The position numbers and the translations under genes were made by a program. From NCBI RefSeq assembly GCF_000424585.1, contig NZ_AUKE01000008.1:62001-126000 (forward strand): a stretch of DNA of 64,000 nt, in the 5' to 3' direction. The notes under the pieces were generated by a model. The model worked only from the letters and a program-made list of their open reading frames with translations. It made no database searches and was not told the origin of the DNA. This DNA comes from Butyrivibrio sp. MC2013 (lineage in GTDB: Bacteria; Bacillota; Clostridia; Lachnospirales; Lachnospiraceae). Position 1 is the first letter of the stretch, and each line of letters opens with the position of its first letter. Below, piece by piece: positions 33,352 to 41,975 of the stretch.

Positions 33352-34347
33352 TTATCTATTATGCTCTTTTGTTTTTCCCAAAATAGCTTTTTGTGTGGAG
33401 TTTCTCCACTGAACCCTGGCATTTACAGTGAAGGTATCGTAATTACATCCCCCATCTATCATCTCTATAAGATCCTGAGCAGCCAGATACCCTATCTCAT
33501 AATAGGGGATCGATACCGTTGTAAGACCATATACTTCAGACATTTCTCTGTCATCAAAGCCGCATACAGCTATATCTTCAGGCACCCGGATATTATTCTC
33601 CTTAAAGGCCTCTATAGCCCCTATGGCCATAGTATCATTGGCACAGACCAGGACCTGGGGCATATTCTCAGACAACATGATCAGCCTGGCAGCCTGCCTT
33701 CCGCTGTTCTCTCTAAAGTCTCCCGTATAATGATCTTCACTTTTAAAGACAATATCATGCTCCCTTAGCACGTCCCTGAATCCGCGGAACCTTTGCCTTG
33801 TATCATCGCTTTCAGGGCCGCTCAGAAAAGCAAAATGCCTAAAGCCCTTATCCACCAGCCCTGAGACAAGCTCCCTTTCAGCCTGGTAATTACCTACTAC
33901 CACGCTTTTGATCCCTCTCTGGCCCAGGACTCTGTCCAGCAATACAAGAGGAAAGCCGTTCTCTGCCTTTTTGATAAGAAGGCTGTCAGGGCAGGTGATA
34001 TCCTGCACTATAGCCCCACAGGTATAGAGGCCTGACATGAATTTCTCAGCACTCTTACCGGAACATATGATCAGGTCATAGCCTCTGGAATAAACATAAT
34101 CGCTGATACCATGGATCACTTCCAGGTAAAATTTCCTGTCAAAGTCGCTAAAGATAAAGAGAATGGTCCTGGCAGTGCCGTTTTTCAGCGCTTTCGCAGC
34201 TTCATTAGGCTGATAATCCAGCTCTCTGCAGATCTTTAATATTTTGTTCCTGGTAACCTCGCTGCAATTCGCTCTTCCATTGAGTGCATTGGAAACAGTA
34301 GAAGGAGACACTCCTGCAATTTGGGCTATATCCTTGATTCCGGGCAT
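33352..34347 (-). CDS. LacI-family transcriptional repressor of the phosphorylase operon
   Basis: The 331-residue regulator has an N-terminal LacI HTH (IKDIAQIAGVSPSTVSNALNG) and hinge region, followed by a periplasmic-binding-protein-like effector domain (NDTMAIGAIEAFKENNIRVPEDIAVCGFDD). I start it at 34347, where AGAGGT lies upstream and the HTH begins in the normal place. The open frame back to 34422 runs through a terminator hairpin. It is encoded just upstream of the transport operon on the same strand and should bind the palindromes at 33222-33259, with a sugar or sugar phosphate as inducer. Confidence 0.9.
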   Translation of the reverse strand: MPGIKDIAQIAGVSPSTVSNALNGRANCSEVTRNKILKICRELDYQPNEAAKALKNGTARTILFIFSDFDRKFYLEVIHGISDYVYSRGYDLIICSGKSAEKFMSGLYTCGAIVQDITCPDSLLIKKAENGFPLVLLDRVLGQRGIKSVVVGNYQAERELVSGLVDKGFRHFAFLSGPESDDTRQRFRGFRDVLREHDIVFKSEDHYTGDFRENSGRQAARLIMLSENMPQVLVCANDTMAIGAIEAFKENNIRVPEDIAVCGFDDREMSEVYGLTTVSIPYYEIGYLAAQDLIEMIDGGCNYDTFTVNARVQWRNSTQKAILGKTKEHNR

Positions 34348-34385
34348 CTTATACCTCTTCTTGTAATTGCTGTTCTTTTGATTCA

Positions 34386-34411
34386 AAAAGCCCCGGAAAT
34401 TAACATCCGGG
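34386..34411 (-). terminator. Terminator upstream of the lacI-type gene
   Basis: GCCCCGGAT...TTTCCGGGGC is followed on the minus strand by TTTTTG. It separates the regulator from the GlsB/gpsA genes upstream. Confidence 0.8.
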
Positions 34412-34482
34412 GCAAATGACACAGTTAAACTCGCAAACGCTTCGCTTTTTGCTCGTTATAAAATCACTGCTGACGCAGTTCT

Positions 34483-34558
34483 ACGGGTACGGGGCTTATA
34501 ACCCCGCACCCGTAATCAAGATATTCCCACCACCTAAAGGTGGTGGGTTATCTTGATT
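34483..34558. repeat. Paired hairpins resembling an IS200/IS605-type end or palindromic relic
   Basis: Two adjacent strong palindromes are present: ACGGGTACGGGG/CCCCGCACCCGT (34483-34514), and a long stem AATCAAGATA...TATCTTGATT enclosing CCCACCACC TAAA GGTGGTGGG (34514-34558). No transposase is present. Together with the terminator these fill the 34348-34568 gap. The second hairpin could also act as the terminator for the GlsB-like gene. Confidence 0.55.
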
Positions 34559-34568
34559 ATTTTATACA

Positions 34569-34808
34569 TTATTTAAACAATATTCTGCCTGCAAATATAA
34601 GAGCACATGCTCCCACTACGCTGACGATCATATTACCTACAAAACTTCCTGTGGAAGTAAGTCCGATAAGGCCAAAGAGAATGCTGCCAACAGCTCCCCC
34701 TGCAATACCCAGGATGATGTTCCTGAGAAGGCCTCCGCTGGTATTCATGATGTTGCTGGCGATCCATCCTGCTACTGCTCCCAGGATCAGTGATACGATA
34801 AGTGACAT
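34569..34808 (-). CDS. GlsB/YeaQ/YmgE-family small membrane protein
   Basis: The 79-residue, very hydrophobic protein has three predicted helices and glycine-rich motifs (GAVAGWIASNIM, NIILGIAGGAVGSILFGLIG) diagnostic of the transglycosylase-associated protein family (PF04226). Members are stress-induced membrane proteins of unclear mechanism. GGGAGG precedes the ATG. It lies 23 bases after gpsA and may be the last gene of the der-plsY-gpsA run. Confidence 0.88.
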   Translation of the reverse strand: MSLIVSLILGAVAGWIASNIMNTSGGLLRNIILGIAGGAVGSILFGLIGLTSTGSFVGNMIVSVVGACALIFAGRILFK

Positions 34809-34831
34809 AATTTTACTCCTCCCTTTTTAAT

Positions 34832-35869
34832 TTATTCATCAGGCCATGAAAGTGTATTATTCTCGACCTTGCCGTCCCTCAGCATAAGGTCTGCAACAGC
34901 TTCCCTGGCGCTTTTGCCATTAAAAAGCACTTCGCATACCTGCTCGATAATAGGTGTTTCCACCTTATATTTCCTGGCAAGCTCCAGCGCCGCCTTAGCA
35001 CTGAATACTCCTTCAACCACCATATGGACTTCATCCATGGCTTCATCAGGAGTCTTGCCCTGACCAATAAGTATGCCTGCTCTTCTGTTTCTGGAATGCA
35101 TGGATGCACAGGTCACTATCAGGTCTCCTATACCGGTGAGGCCCGAGAAGCTCTCAGCCTGTCCTCCTGCAGCCATACCCAGTCTTGTTATCTCAGTTAT
35201 CCCTCTTGTGATAAGTGCTGCCTTGGTATTGTCTCCGTAGCCCAGCCCATCAGCTATACCTGCCGCCAAAGCTATGACATTCTTGCAGGCACCTCCCAGC
35301 TCTATACCTGTCATATCAGGGCTGATATATACCCTGAACACCTTGCTCATAAAGATATTCTGCAATCTTCTGGCAAGGCTGGCTGTAGATGCGCCCACTA
35401 CTATAGCCGTAGGCATCATCCTGCCCACCTCTTCTGCATGTGAAGGGCCTGACAGGACAGCTACATTTCCCCTCTGTATCCTGCCGTCAAGCTCGTCTTC
35501 TATGACCTCCGACACCAGGAGCATAGTTGATTCCTCTATGCCCTTGGAGCAGGTCACTATCACCTGATCTATGCTGACAAAGGGAGCTATCTTCTTGCAG
35601 GTCTCCCTGGTCTTGGCAGCAGGTACTACCATCAAAATAATATCCTTGTCTTTAACAGCAGTCTCTATATCAGAAGTATATCCTACTGTATCCGGAAGTA
35701 TTACTCCCGGAAGCTTGTCTTTATTTTCATGACTTCTTGTCAGCTCTCTGACCATCTCGTCGCGTCTGGACCAGACAGTAACATTATATCCCTTGCTTCC
35801 AAGAACAAAAGCCAGAGCCATTCCCCAGCTTCCTGCACCCAAAATGCCTATACTTAAAGTCTCTTCCAT
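34832..35869 (-). CDS. gpsA: Glycerol-3-phosphate dehydrogenase [NAD(P)+]
   Basis: The 345-residue cytoplasmic enzyme reduces dihydroxyacetone phosphate to sn-glycerol-3-phosphate for phospholipid synthesis. It has an N-terminal Rossmann motif GILGAGSWGMALA, then TCSKGIEEST, GPSHAEEV, the catalytic-lysine region GGACKNVIALAAGIADGLG and FSGLTGIGDLIVTC. The length is normal. Its ATG abuts the plsY stop codon (TAAATG), so the pathway partner that acylates its product is co-expressed. Confidence 0.95.
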   Translation of the reverse strand: MEETLSIGILGAGSWGMALAFVLGSKGYNVTVWSRRDEMVRELTRSHENKDKLPGVILPDTVGYTSDIETAVKDKDIILMVVPAAKTRETCKKIAPFVSIDQVIVTCSKGIEESTMLLVSEVIEDELDGRIQRGNVAVLSGPSHAEEVGRMMPTAIVVGASTASLARRLQNIFMSKVFRVYISPDMTGIELGGACKNVIALAAGIADGLGYGDNTKAALITRGITEITRLGMAAGGQAESFSGLTGIGDLIVTCASMHSRNRRAGILIGQGKTPDEAMDEVHMVVEGVFSAKAALELARKYKVETPIIEQVCEVLFNGKSAREAVADLMLRDGKVENNTLSWPDE

Positions 35870-36544
35870 TTAATCCTCTGCATTCTTTTTCTTGAAAATA
35901 TATGTTTTGCGTTCAGTATGGTTCACCAGCTTGTTGATATTGGACCTGTGCTGCCAGAAGGCAAGGCATGTCATGACAATGGCTATGATATACATCTCAA
36001 CCCTGTCAGCTGCAGCCATAGCTCCGAATCCAAAGAGCCCCTTCTCTCCCTCGAACATGAGCAGGATCACAAAACCCAGATAGAGAGCAAGAGACCCCAG
36101 TGACACATAGTGTGTCAGATTAAAAATGAGAAGGAATACTATCAGGAACATGGGAATAAAGGTCCAGTGAAAAGCTATCATAAAGCCGCAGGTTGCAGCT
36201 ATTCCCTTACCCCCCTTGAATTTCATGTAAAAAGGAAAATCATGTCCAAGTATAGCTCCAAATGCTGTATACATCTTAAGCAGATACACATGCTCCGGAT
36301 ATGCGGAGGAAAAGAGGAAACCTACCAGGCATACAGCCAGTGCACATTTGAGCATATCTCCGAAAAGAACGATAAATCCGGCCTTGGCCCCAAGGACTCT
36401 TAAGGTGTTGGTGGTACCTGCATTGCCGCTGCCATACTGTCTGATGTCGATACCCTTTAGTCTTCCGTAGAAATACGCAGTCTGGATCATGCCAAAAACG
36501 TAGCCAATGGCAATACAAATAAATCGAAGGCTTGTCATAGTCAT
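35870..36544 (-). CDS. plsY: Glycerol-3-phosphate acyltransferase PlsY
   Basis: The 224-residue membrane enzyme transfers the acyl group from acyl-phosphate (made by PlsX) to glycerol-3-phosphate. Conserved motifs are YGSGNAGTTNTLRVLG, GHDFPFYMKFKGGKGIAATCG and several hydrophobic helices. The start overlaps the der stop by four bases (ATGA), and the stop abuts gpsA. The C-terminus has a short basic extension. Confidence 0.95.
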   Translation of the reverse strand: MTMTSLRFICIAIGYVFGMIQTAYFYGRLKGIDIRQYGSGNAGTTNTLRVLGAKAGFIVLFGDMLKCALAVCLVGFLFSSAYPEHVYLLKMYTAFGAILGHDFPFYMKFKGGKGIAATCGFMIAFHWTFIPMFLIVFLLIFNLTHYVSLGSLALYLGFVILLMFEGEKGLFGFGAMAAADRVEMYIIAIVMTCLAFWQHRSNINKLVNHTERKTYIFKKKNAED

Positions 36545-37893
36545 TTGTTGTTTCCCTTTATCGAATTATCGCCCTTTCTCTCTCTGATTATAAATCTAAG
36601 CGGTGTACCCGCAAAACCAAATGCTGCCCTTACCTGATTCTCAATATACCTGGTGTAGGAGAAATGCATCAGTTTTTTGTCATTTACAAAAATGACAAAG
36701 GTGGGAGGACATACTGATACCTGAGTCATGTAGTAGACCTTGAGTACCCTGCCCCTGTCTGACGGAGGCTGCTGCATTACCAGAGCCTGCATCAATATCT
36801 CATTAAGGACACCTGTTGCCACACGCATGGAATGATTCTGATATACAGCATCTATCATATCATAGAGCTTGACCAGTCTCTGACCGGTCTGAGCCGATAT
36901 AAAGAGTATCTCAGCATAAGGCATAAATGCAAGAGTCTGACGGATCTTCTCCGTAAACTTGCCCACAGTATGATTATCCTTTTCGATAAGGTCCCACTTA
37001 TTAACAGCAATTATAACAGCCTTGCCATTGTCATGAGCTATGCCTGCTATCTTGGCATCCTGCTCAGTGACTCCTTCCTCTGCATTGATGACAAGGACAC
37101 ATACACTGGCTCTCTCAACAGCGGTAACTGTCCTGACCAGCATATACTGTTCCAGGTTCTCTTTGATCTTATTGTGACGCCTGATACCTGCGGTATCGAT
37201 AAATGTATATTCCTGACCGGCGTGTATGATCTTGGTATCTATGGCATCCCTGGTAGTACCTGCTACATCTGATACGATCAGCCTGTTCTCACCGATGAGA
37301 CGGTTGATGATACTGGACTTGCCCACATTGGGCTTACCGATTACAGCCACCTTGATGCTGTCATCCTCTTCCTCTTCCCTTATCTCCTTCTCATCAGGAA
37401 AATGCTCGGCAACAGCTTCCAGCATATCGCCTATACCCTGCATATTGGCAGCAGAGATCGGTACAGGATCGCCTATTCCCAGATTGTAGAATTCATATAC
37501 ATCCAGGCTGTCTCTCTTATAGGAATCCACCTTATTAACAGTCAGTACCACAGGCTTGCCGCTTCGGCGCAGCATATCAGCCACCTGAGCATCAGCATCG
37601 GTCACGCCCTGCTTTAGATCACAGAGGAAAATGATCACATCAGCAGTATCAATGGCCATCTGGGCCTGTTCTCTCATTTGAGAGAGGATGACATCCTTGC
37701 TGTCAGGCTCTATACCGCCTGTATCTATCAGGGTAAACACCCTTCCCAGCCACTCTACATCCGCGTAGATCCTGTCCCTGGTAACACCGGGAGTATCTTC
37801 CACAATGGAGATCCTCTTGCCTGCCAGAACATTAAACAATGTGGATTTGCCCACATTAGGGCGCCCCACCACAGCTACTATCTGTTTTCTCAT
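36541..37893 (-). CDS. der: Ribosome-associated GTPase Der (EngA)
   Basis: The 450-residue protein has the tandem GTPase domains unique to Der: GRPNVGKSTLFNVLAG with DTGGIEP and NKVD in the first, GKPNVGKSSIINRLIG with DTAGIRRHNK and NKWD in the second. A C-terminal KH-like domain follows. It acts in 50S subunit maturation. The size is normal. It starts 16 bases after the DUF512 radical SAM gene, an association common in clostridia. Confidence 0.96.
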   Translation of the reverse strand: MRKQIVAVVGRPNVGKSTLFNVLAGKRISIVEDTPGVTRDRIYADVEWLGRVFTLIDTGGIEPDSKDVILSQMREQAQMAIDTADVIIFLCDLKQGVTDADAQVADMLRRSGKPVVLTVNKVDSYKRDSLDVYEFYNLGIGDPVPISAANMQGIGDMLEAVAEHFPDEKEIREEEEDDSIKVAVIGKPNVGKSSIINRLIGENRLIVSDVAGTTRDAIDTKIIHAGQEYTFIDTAGIRRHNKIKENLEQYMLVRTVTAVERASVCVLVINAEEGVTEQDAKIAGIAHDNGKAVIIAVNKWDLIEKDNHTVGKFTEKIRQTLAFMPYAEILFISAQTGQRLVKLYDMIDAVYQNHSMRVATGVLNEILMQALVMQQPPSDRGRVLKVYYMTQVSVCPPTFVIFVNDKKLMHFSYTRYIENQVRAAFGFAGTPLRFIIRERKGDNSIKGNNK

Positions 37894-37909
37894 ATAACTC
37901 CTTTACCTG

Positions 37910-39271
37910 TCATATTCCCAAGAGTCTCCTGACCAGTCCGTCCTCGGAAGAATCAATTATCTCAACGGGAATCTGTAATTCTCTTTCTATATCTTCAACA
38001 GTGATATCATCCAGAAGATAATTCTCTCCTGCCCTAAGCACATTGCCGGGGAGAAGGAGCACCTCTCCTGCATCCTCCTGCTTAACCCTGTCTATGATAT
38101 CCCTTCCTGTGAGAAGACCTGTGACAGTGATCCTCTCACCGAAGAAATGATTTACCACTTCTATCACATTAAAGTCAAGTCCGGGACAAAATTCCATAAG
38201 CTTATCAGCCATCTCTTTTACCCAGGGATAAATAAGTCTGCCGGTCACGGAACTGCATTTAAACCTGCGCTCATCAATATGCCTGGCAAATTCCGGATCC
38301 TCTTTGTATCTGGCTTTGAGCCTGTCAAGACAGGAATAAAAATCATCCAGCATCAGCCTTACCATGCCCACGCCATTTTCCAGCTGTCCATAGCCGTCAT
38401 ATATCTCAGCACCGGGAATGGGCAGTCCTGCTATCATATACCATTCATCGGAAGCATGGACAAAATGGTCTCCGTATTCCCTGTAGCTCTTCTCCTGCCA
38501 GTAGGATATCTCTTCTATGACCTTCCCGGCGTCCTCTTTCTCAAAGGGCTCTAAGGGATACAGGCCTTCCCTGAACCTTGAGAGACCTACAGGCACCACA
38601 GAGAGGCTGACCATAGAGGGTCTCATAGCATAGAGGTCCGAAAGGGATCTTCTAAGCTCTGCCCCGTCATTGATACCCTTACAGAGCACTATCTGACCAT
38701 TAAGCTCCAGACCATTAGCAGGATCACAGAGCCTGTGGAGCTTCTTCAGAGCATCCCCTGCAAAACGGTTGCCCATCATCATGTTCCTAAGCTCAGGATT
38801 AGTAGTCTGCACAGACACATTGATAGGAGATAGATGATAACGGATGATACGCTCCAGATCTTCATCTGACATATTGGTGAGAGTCACATAATTCCCCTGG
38901 AGAAAAGAAAGCCTGGAATCATCATCCTTAAAATACAGTGTCTCTCTCATACCCGGAGGCATCTGGTCTATAAAACAAAAAATGCATTTATTATGACATG
39001 ACCTGTAATTGTCCATAAGGCCATTGTCAAAAACAATGCCAAGATCTTCATCCTCATCCTTTTCTATTTCCAAAAGCCAGGGTTCTCCGTCCCTCTTCTG
39101 GATAAGAACATTGACCTCTTCATTTTCAGTAAAATACTGATAGTCAAAAATATCCTTTATCTCATTATCATTTATGGCAAGAAGATAATCCCCGACTTCA
39201 ATGCCAACTTCCTCAGCAATGCTTCCGGGGTTCACTTCTTTTATAAGGTGTCCCTTAATATCTTTTTGCAT
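37910..39271 (-). CDS. PDZ/radical-SAM-like DUF512 protein
   Basis: The 453-residue protein has an N-terminal PDZ-like domain (KEVNPGSIAEEVGIEVGDYLLAIND, residues ~10-70). Next is a cysteine cluster CHNKCIFC (C-x3-C-x2-C), the radical SAM [4Fe-4S] pattern, in a TIM-barrel-like region, then the DUF512 C-terminus (RLIYPWVKEMADKLM; ERITVTGLLTGRDI). Function is unknown in the family. It is upstream of der in one operon. It starts at 39271 and is divergent from prs, with 132 bases between them. Confidence 0.85.
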   Translation of the reverse strand: MQKDIKGHLIKEVNPGSIAEEVGIEVGDYLLAINDNEIKDIFDYQYFTENEEVNVLIQKRDGEPWLLEIEKDEDEDLGIVFDNGLMDNYRSCHNKCIFCFIDQMPPGMRETLYFKDDDSRLSFLQGNYVTLTNMSDEDLERIIRYHLSPINVSVQTTNPELRNMMMGNRFAGDALKKLHRLCDPANGLELNGQIVLCKGINDGAELRRSLSDLYAMRPSMVSLSVVPVGLSRFREGLYPLEPFEKEDAGKVIEEISYWQEKSYREYGDHFVHASDEWYMIAGLPIPGAEIYDGYGQLENGVGMVRLMLDDFYSCLDRLKARYKEDPEFARHIDERRFKCSSVTGRLIYPWVKEMADKLMEFCPGLDFNVIEVVNHFFGERITVTGLLTGRDIIDRVKQEDAGEVLLLPGNVLRAGENYLLDDITVEDIERELQIPVEIIDSSEDGLVRRLLGI

Positions 39272-39331
39272 ATATACTGCCTTTATCTTAATTATATCTG
39301 CGCATACAAAGTTATTTTAGCATGATTGACC

Positions 39332-39360
39332 TTGACGCGCCACACAACAGATGATAAAAC
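39332..39360 (+). promoter_or_regulatory. Candidate prs promoter
   Basis: TTGACG (39332-39337) with a 17-base spacer to a weak TAAAAC. It reads toward prs, whose AAGGAAGG site and ATG follow about 45 bases later. Confidence 0.35.
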
Positions 39361-39403
39361 ATAAGAGACTTATTGTAAAAGATTTAAAAAGGAAGGTATC
39401 AAA

Positions 39404-40603
39404 ATGCCGGATTTTCACAAATTGGAAGCCACACTGCCTGTAGCTCCACTTCAGCTTGTAGCAATGGATTCAGCTGCAGAACTGGCCAAAGCTGTAGACT
39501 CTCATCTTGTAGAATTTCGCCACACCATGCACGAAATGCCTCAGAACGATCCCGCTTTTAATGGATACAAAGAGGATTCCTATCTGGCATGGCCTGAGCT
39601 TGACCGCTTCGCCAGCGGAGAAGCCAAGGCAAGATTCAGATTCTCTACAAGAGGTAAGGACTGCTTTATCCTTACAGATATCATGAACTATAACTGTCCT
39701 TACAATATGAACGGCTTTACCAATTACAAGTCTCCCGATGATCATTATCAGGATCTTAAGAGAGTCATTGCCATTGCGTCCCGTTCGGCCAAGAGGATCA
39801 ATGTCATCATGCCTTTCCTTTATGTAGGCCGTCAGCACAGGCGTACTCAGAGGGAATCCCTGGATGCAGCTCTTATGTTCAAGGAGCTCAGCGATATGGG
39901 CGTCAAGAACTTCATCACCTTTGATGCTCATGATCCCAGAATATCCAATTCTGCTCCTCTTACAGGTTTTGATAACTTCATGGCAACCTATCAGTTCATG
40001 AAGGTCCTGCTCAATAATATAAATGACCTGACTGTGGACAAGGATCACCTTATTGTTATAAGCCCCGATGAAGGTGCTCTGGACAGAGCAGTATACTTTG
40101 CAAACGTTCTCGGCGCAGATACAGGTATGTTCTATAAGCGCCGCGATTATGCACATGTTGTTAACGGTTCCAATCCCATCGTAGCCCATGAATTCCTGGG
40201 CTCCAATATCCAGGGCAAGGACGTTATCATTGTTGATGATATGATATCTTCAGGTGCATCCATGATCGATACCTCCAGACAGCTCAAGGCTATGGGAGCA
40301 GGCAGGGTATTCATCGCATGTACATTCGGTCTCTTTACAGACGGTCTTGATAAATTTGATGACGCTTATGAGAAGAGAGATTTTGATTACATTATCTCCA
40401 CCAACCTGACCTACCAGCATCCTGATAACGTAAAGCGTCCTTATTATCTCGTGGCAGACATGAGCAGCTTTATTGCTACCATCATTGATTTCTTCAATCA
40501 TGATTCATCCACCAGCAATATCCTGACTCCTACCTCCAAGATCCACGAGATTGTTCGTCGCTACAACGAAGGCGACCACTCCATCGCAGAACTGGGGCAG
40601 TGA
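39404..40603 (+). CDS. prs: Ribose-phosphate pyrophosphokinase (long divergent form)
   Basis: The 399-residue enzyme is longer than the usual ~315-residue PRPP synthetase. The PRPP-binding signature DVIIVDDMISSGASM, the FDAHDPRISN metal/ribose-phosphate region and VISPDEGALDRAVYFANVLG are clear. The flexible catalytic loop is GRQHRRTQRESLDA instead of the common RQD-type sequence. It makes PRPP from ribose-5-phosphate and ATP for nucleotide, His and Trp synthesis. It is on the plus strand alone, with a good AAGGAAGG site, and converges on yfbR with a shared terminator. Confidence 0.88.
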   Translation: MPDFHKLEATLPVAPLQLVAMDSAAELAKAVDSHLVEFRHTMHEMPQNDPAFNGYKEDSYLAWPELDRFASGEAKARFRFSTRGKDCFILTDIMNYNCPYNMNGFTNYKSPDDHYQDLKRVIAIASRSAKRINVIMPFLYVGRQHRRTQRESLDAALMFKELSDMGVKNFITFDAHDPRISNSAPLTGFDNFMATYQFMKVLLNNINDLTVDKDHLIVISPDEGALDRAVYFANVLGADTGMFYKRRDYAHVVNGSNPIVAHEFLGSNIQGKDVIIVDDMISSGASMIDTSRQLKAMGAGRVFIACTFGLFTDGLDKFDDAYEKRDFDYIISTNLTYQHPDNVKRPYYLVADMSSFIATIIDFFNHDSSTSNILTPTSKIHEIVRRYNEGDHSIAELGQ

Positions 40604-40622
40604 TCATCATACTGATGTAACT

Positions 40623-40676
40623 AAAAAAACAGTCCTTAGGCAATAAATCAATTTTTGCCAAAGGACTGTTTTATTT
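40623..40676. terminator. Bidirectional terminator between prs and the HD nucleotidase gene
   Basis: AAAACAGTCCTT...AAGGACTGTTTT forms a stem with A and T tracts on both sides. It lies between convergent genes, so it can serve both. Confidence 0.85.
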
Positions 40677-41280
40677 ATCCTCTGCTCAGTTCATCTAGTG
40701 TCCTGCCGTAAGCAGGCAGGAATTCATTTACAAAATCAAGGACCTCAGGATATTTGGCACAAAGTTCGTTGACTGACTTCCAGGTAGATTCCTTGGCAGT
40801 CTTAAACTCCGTATTGCCGCTCCTTTCTTCTTCAATGCATTTGATCAGAGCTGACAGCTTATCTGCAGCCTTTATCAGGCTTCTCATATAAGCCTCTTCC
40901 TTGCAGCCACAGCCCTTGTATATCTTCTCATATATGGGGCGCAGGTCATCCGGAAGCCTATCCAGCAGTGTATTCTCCGCTACCTTCTCTACCTCCTTAT
41001 ATGCATCCCTGATACTGCTGTTAAAGTATTTTACGGGCGTAGGCATATCCCCTGTAATGATCTCTGTTGTATCGTGATACAGGCCTATGAGTGCCGCCAT
41101 ATTGGCGTCCAGCTCATGCCCATATCTCACATTAGCCATACTGCAGAGTACATGGGATATCATAGCTACTTCGCAGGAGTGCTCGGAGAGATTCTCAGGC
41201 CTTGAATTTCTCATTAGAGCCCATCTCTCTATATATTTCATTCTGGATATTGTGGCAAAGAAATTATAAGTTGAATCCAT
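40675..41280 (-). CDS. YfbR-like 5'-deoxynucleotidase (HD domain)
   Basis: The 201-residue phosphohydrolase has the HD signature SEHSCEVAMI and LYHDTTEIITGDMPTPVKY (the metal-binding HD pair), and KAADKLSALIKCIEE. The length and motifs fit YfbR, which removes phosphate from deoxynucleoside monophosphates. It is the last gene of the long minus-strand ribosomal/flagellar-like operon, 4 bases after yraN. Confidence 0.88.
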   Translation of the reverse strand: MDSTYNFFATISRMKYIERWALMRNSRPENLSEHSCEVAMISHVLCSMANVRYGHELDANMAALIGLYHDTTEIITGDMPTPVKYFNSSIRDAYKEVEKVAENTLLDRLPDDLRPIYEKIYKGCGCKEEAYMRSLIKAADKLSALIKCIEEERSGNTEFKTAKESTWKSVNELCAKYPEVLDFVNEFLPAYGRTLDELSRG

Positions 41281-41284
41281 ATTA

Positions 41285-41680
41285 CTATCTCCCCCTCTTT
41301 TTCCTTAATGGTATATAATCAAAAGCATTTTTGATCCATTTGATATACAGATCTCCCCTTTGGTCATCTGTTTTCTCCAGTGTCAGCACGTCGAATCTCA
41401 CCGGAGTATATTCATCAAGACCCTTTTGTATCAAATAATGATCACAGCCTCTTGATATATTGCGCTGCTTCTCATAACCTACAGCTTCAGCTGCGCTTCC
41501 ATAATGGTCATTTTGTCTGTATTTGACTTCTACAAAGGCTATATAATCCCCGTCCCTTACTATCAGGTCTATCTCGCCTCTTTTGAATCTATAATTCTTC
41601 TCAAGGAGCTCTCCGCCTCTGTCCGTGATAAATCGCAACGCTATCTCCTCACCCCTTTGACCGTATAAATGCTTGTTCAC
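41285..41680 (-). CDS. YraN family (UPF0102) endonuclease-like protein
   Basis: The 131-residue protein has the restriction-endonuclease-like core of UPF0102 (GEIDLIVRDGDYIAFVEVKYRQND). The GxxD...ExK residues form the presumed metal site. It begins with RGEEIALRFITDRGGELLEKNYR, as usual. The start overlaps the stop of the FlhB-like gene. Function is unresolved in the family; it is often linked to rnhB, as here. Confidence 0.9.
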   Translation of the reverse strand: MNKHLYGQRGEEIALRFITDRGGELLEKNYRFKRGEIDLIVRDGDYIAFVEVKYRQNDHYGSAAEAVGYEKQRNISRGCDHYLIQKGLDEYTPVRFDVLTLEKTDDQRGDLYIKWIKNAFDYIPLRKKRGR

Positions 41681-41964
41681 TACAGCTTACCCCCGGACTT
41701 TGCTTTGATCTTGTCCATTGCATCAACAAATACCAGGATCTCAGCCACAACATTATAGAGCTCAGGAGGTATAGCTTCGCCTATATCAAGCCTTGACAGG
41801 GTATCGGCCAGCTTATCGTCCTTGTGAAGGGGGATGTTATTCTCTTTAGCTTCTTCTATGATCCTCTCGGCGATCTTTCCCTTACCTGAAGCAATGACTT
41901 TGGGGGCATTATCTTCATTAGGATCGTATCCAAGAGCTATGGCTGTTTTATTCTTATCCGCCAT
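41680..41964 (-). CDS. ylqH: Stand-alone FlhB C-terminal-domain protein (YlqH-like)
   Basis: The 94-residue protein matches only the cytoplasmic C-terminal domain of the flagellar/type III export switch FlhB/EscU (TAIALGYDPNEDNAPKVIASGKG, KENNIPLHKDDKLADTLSRLDIGEAIPPELY). The Asn-Pro-Thr-His autocleavage motif is not present. It is the homologue of B. subtilis YlqH in the same gene order. It follows the FliK-like gene by 11 bases and overlaps yraN. Role unknown; no membrane segment. Confidence 0.88.
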   Translation of the reverse strand: MADKNKTAIALGYDPNEDNAPKVIASGKGKIAERIIEEAKENNIPLHKDDKLADTLSRLDIGEAIPPELYNVVAEILVFVDAMDKIKAKSGGKL

Positions 41965-41975
41965 GATTCCTCCAT

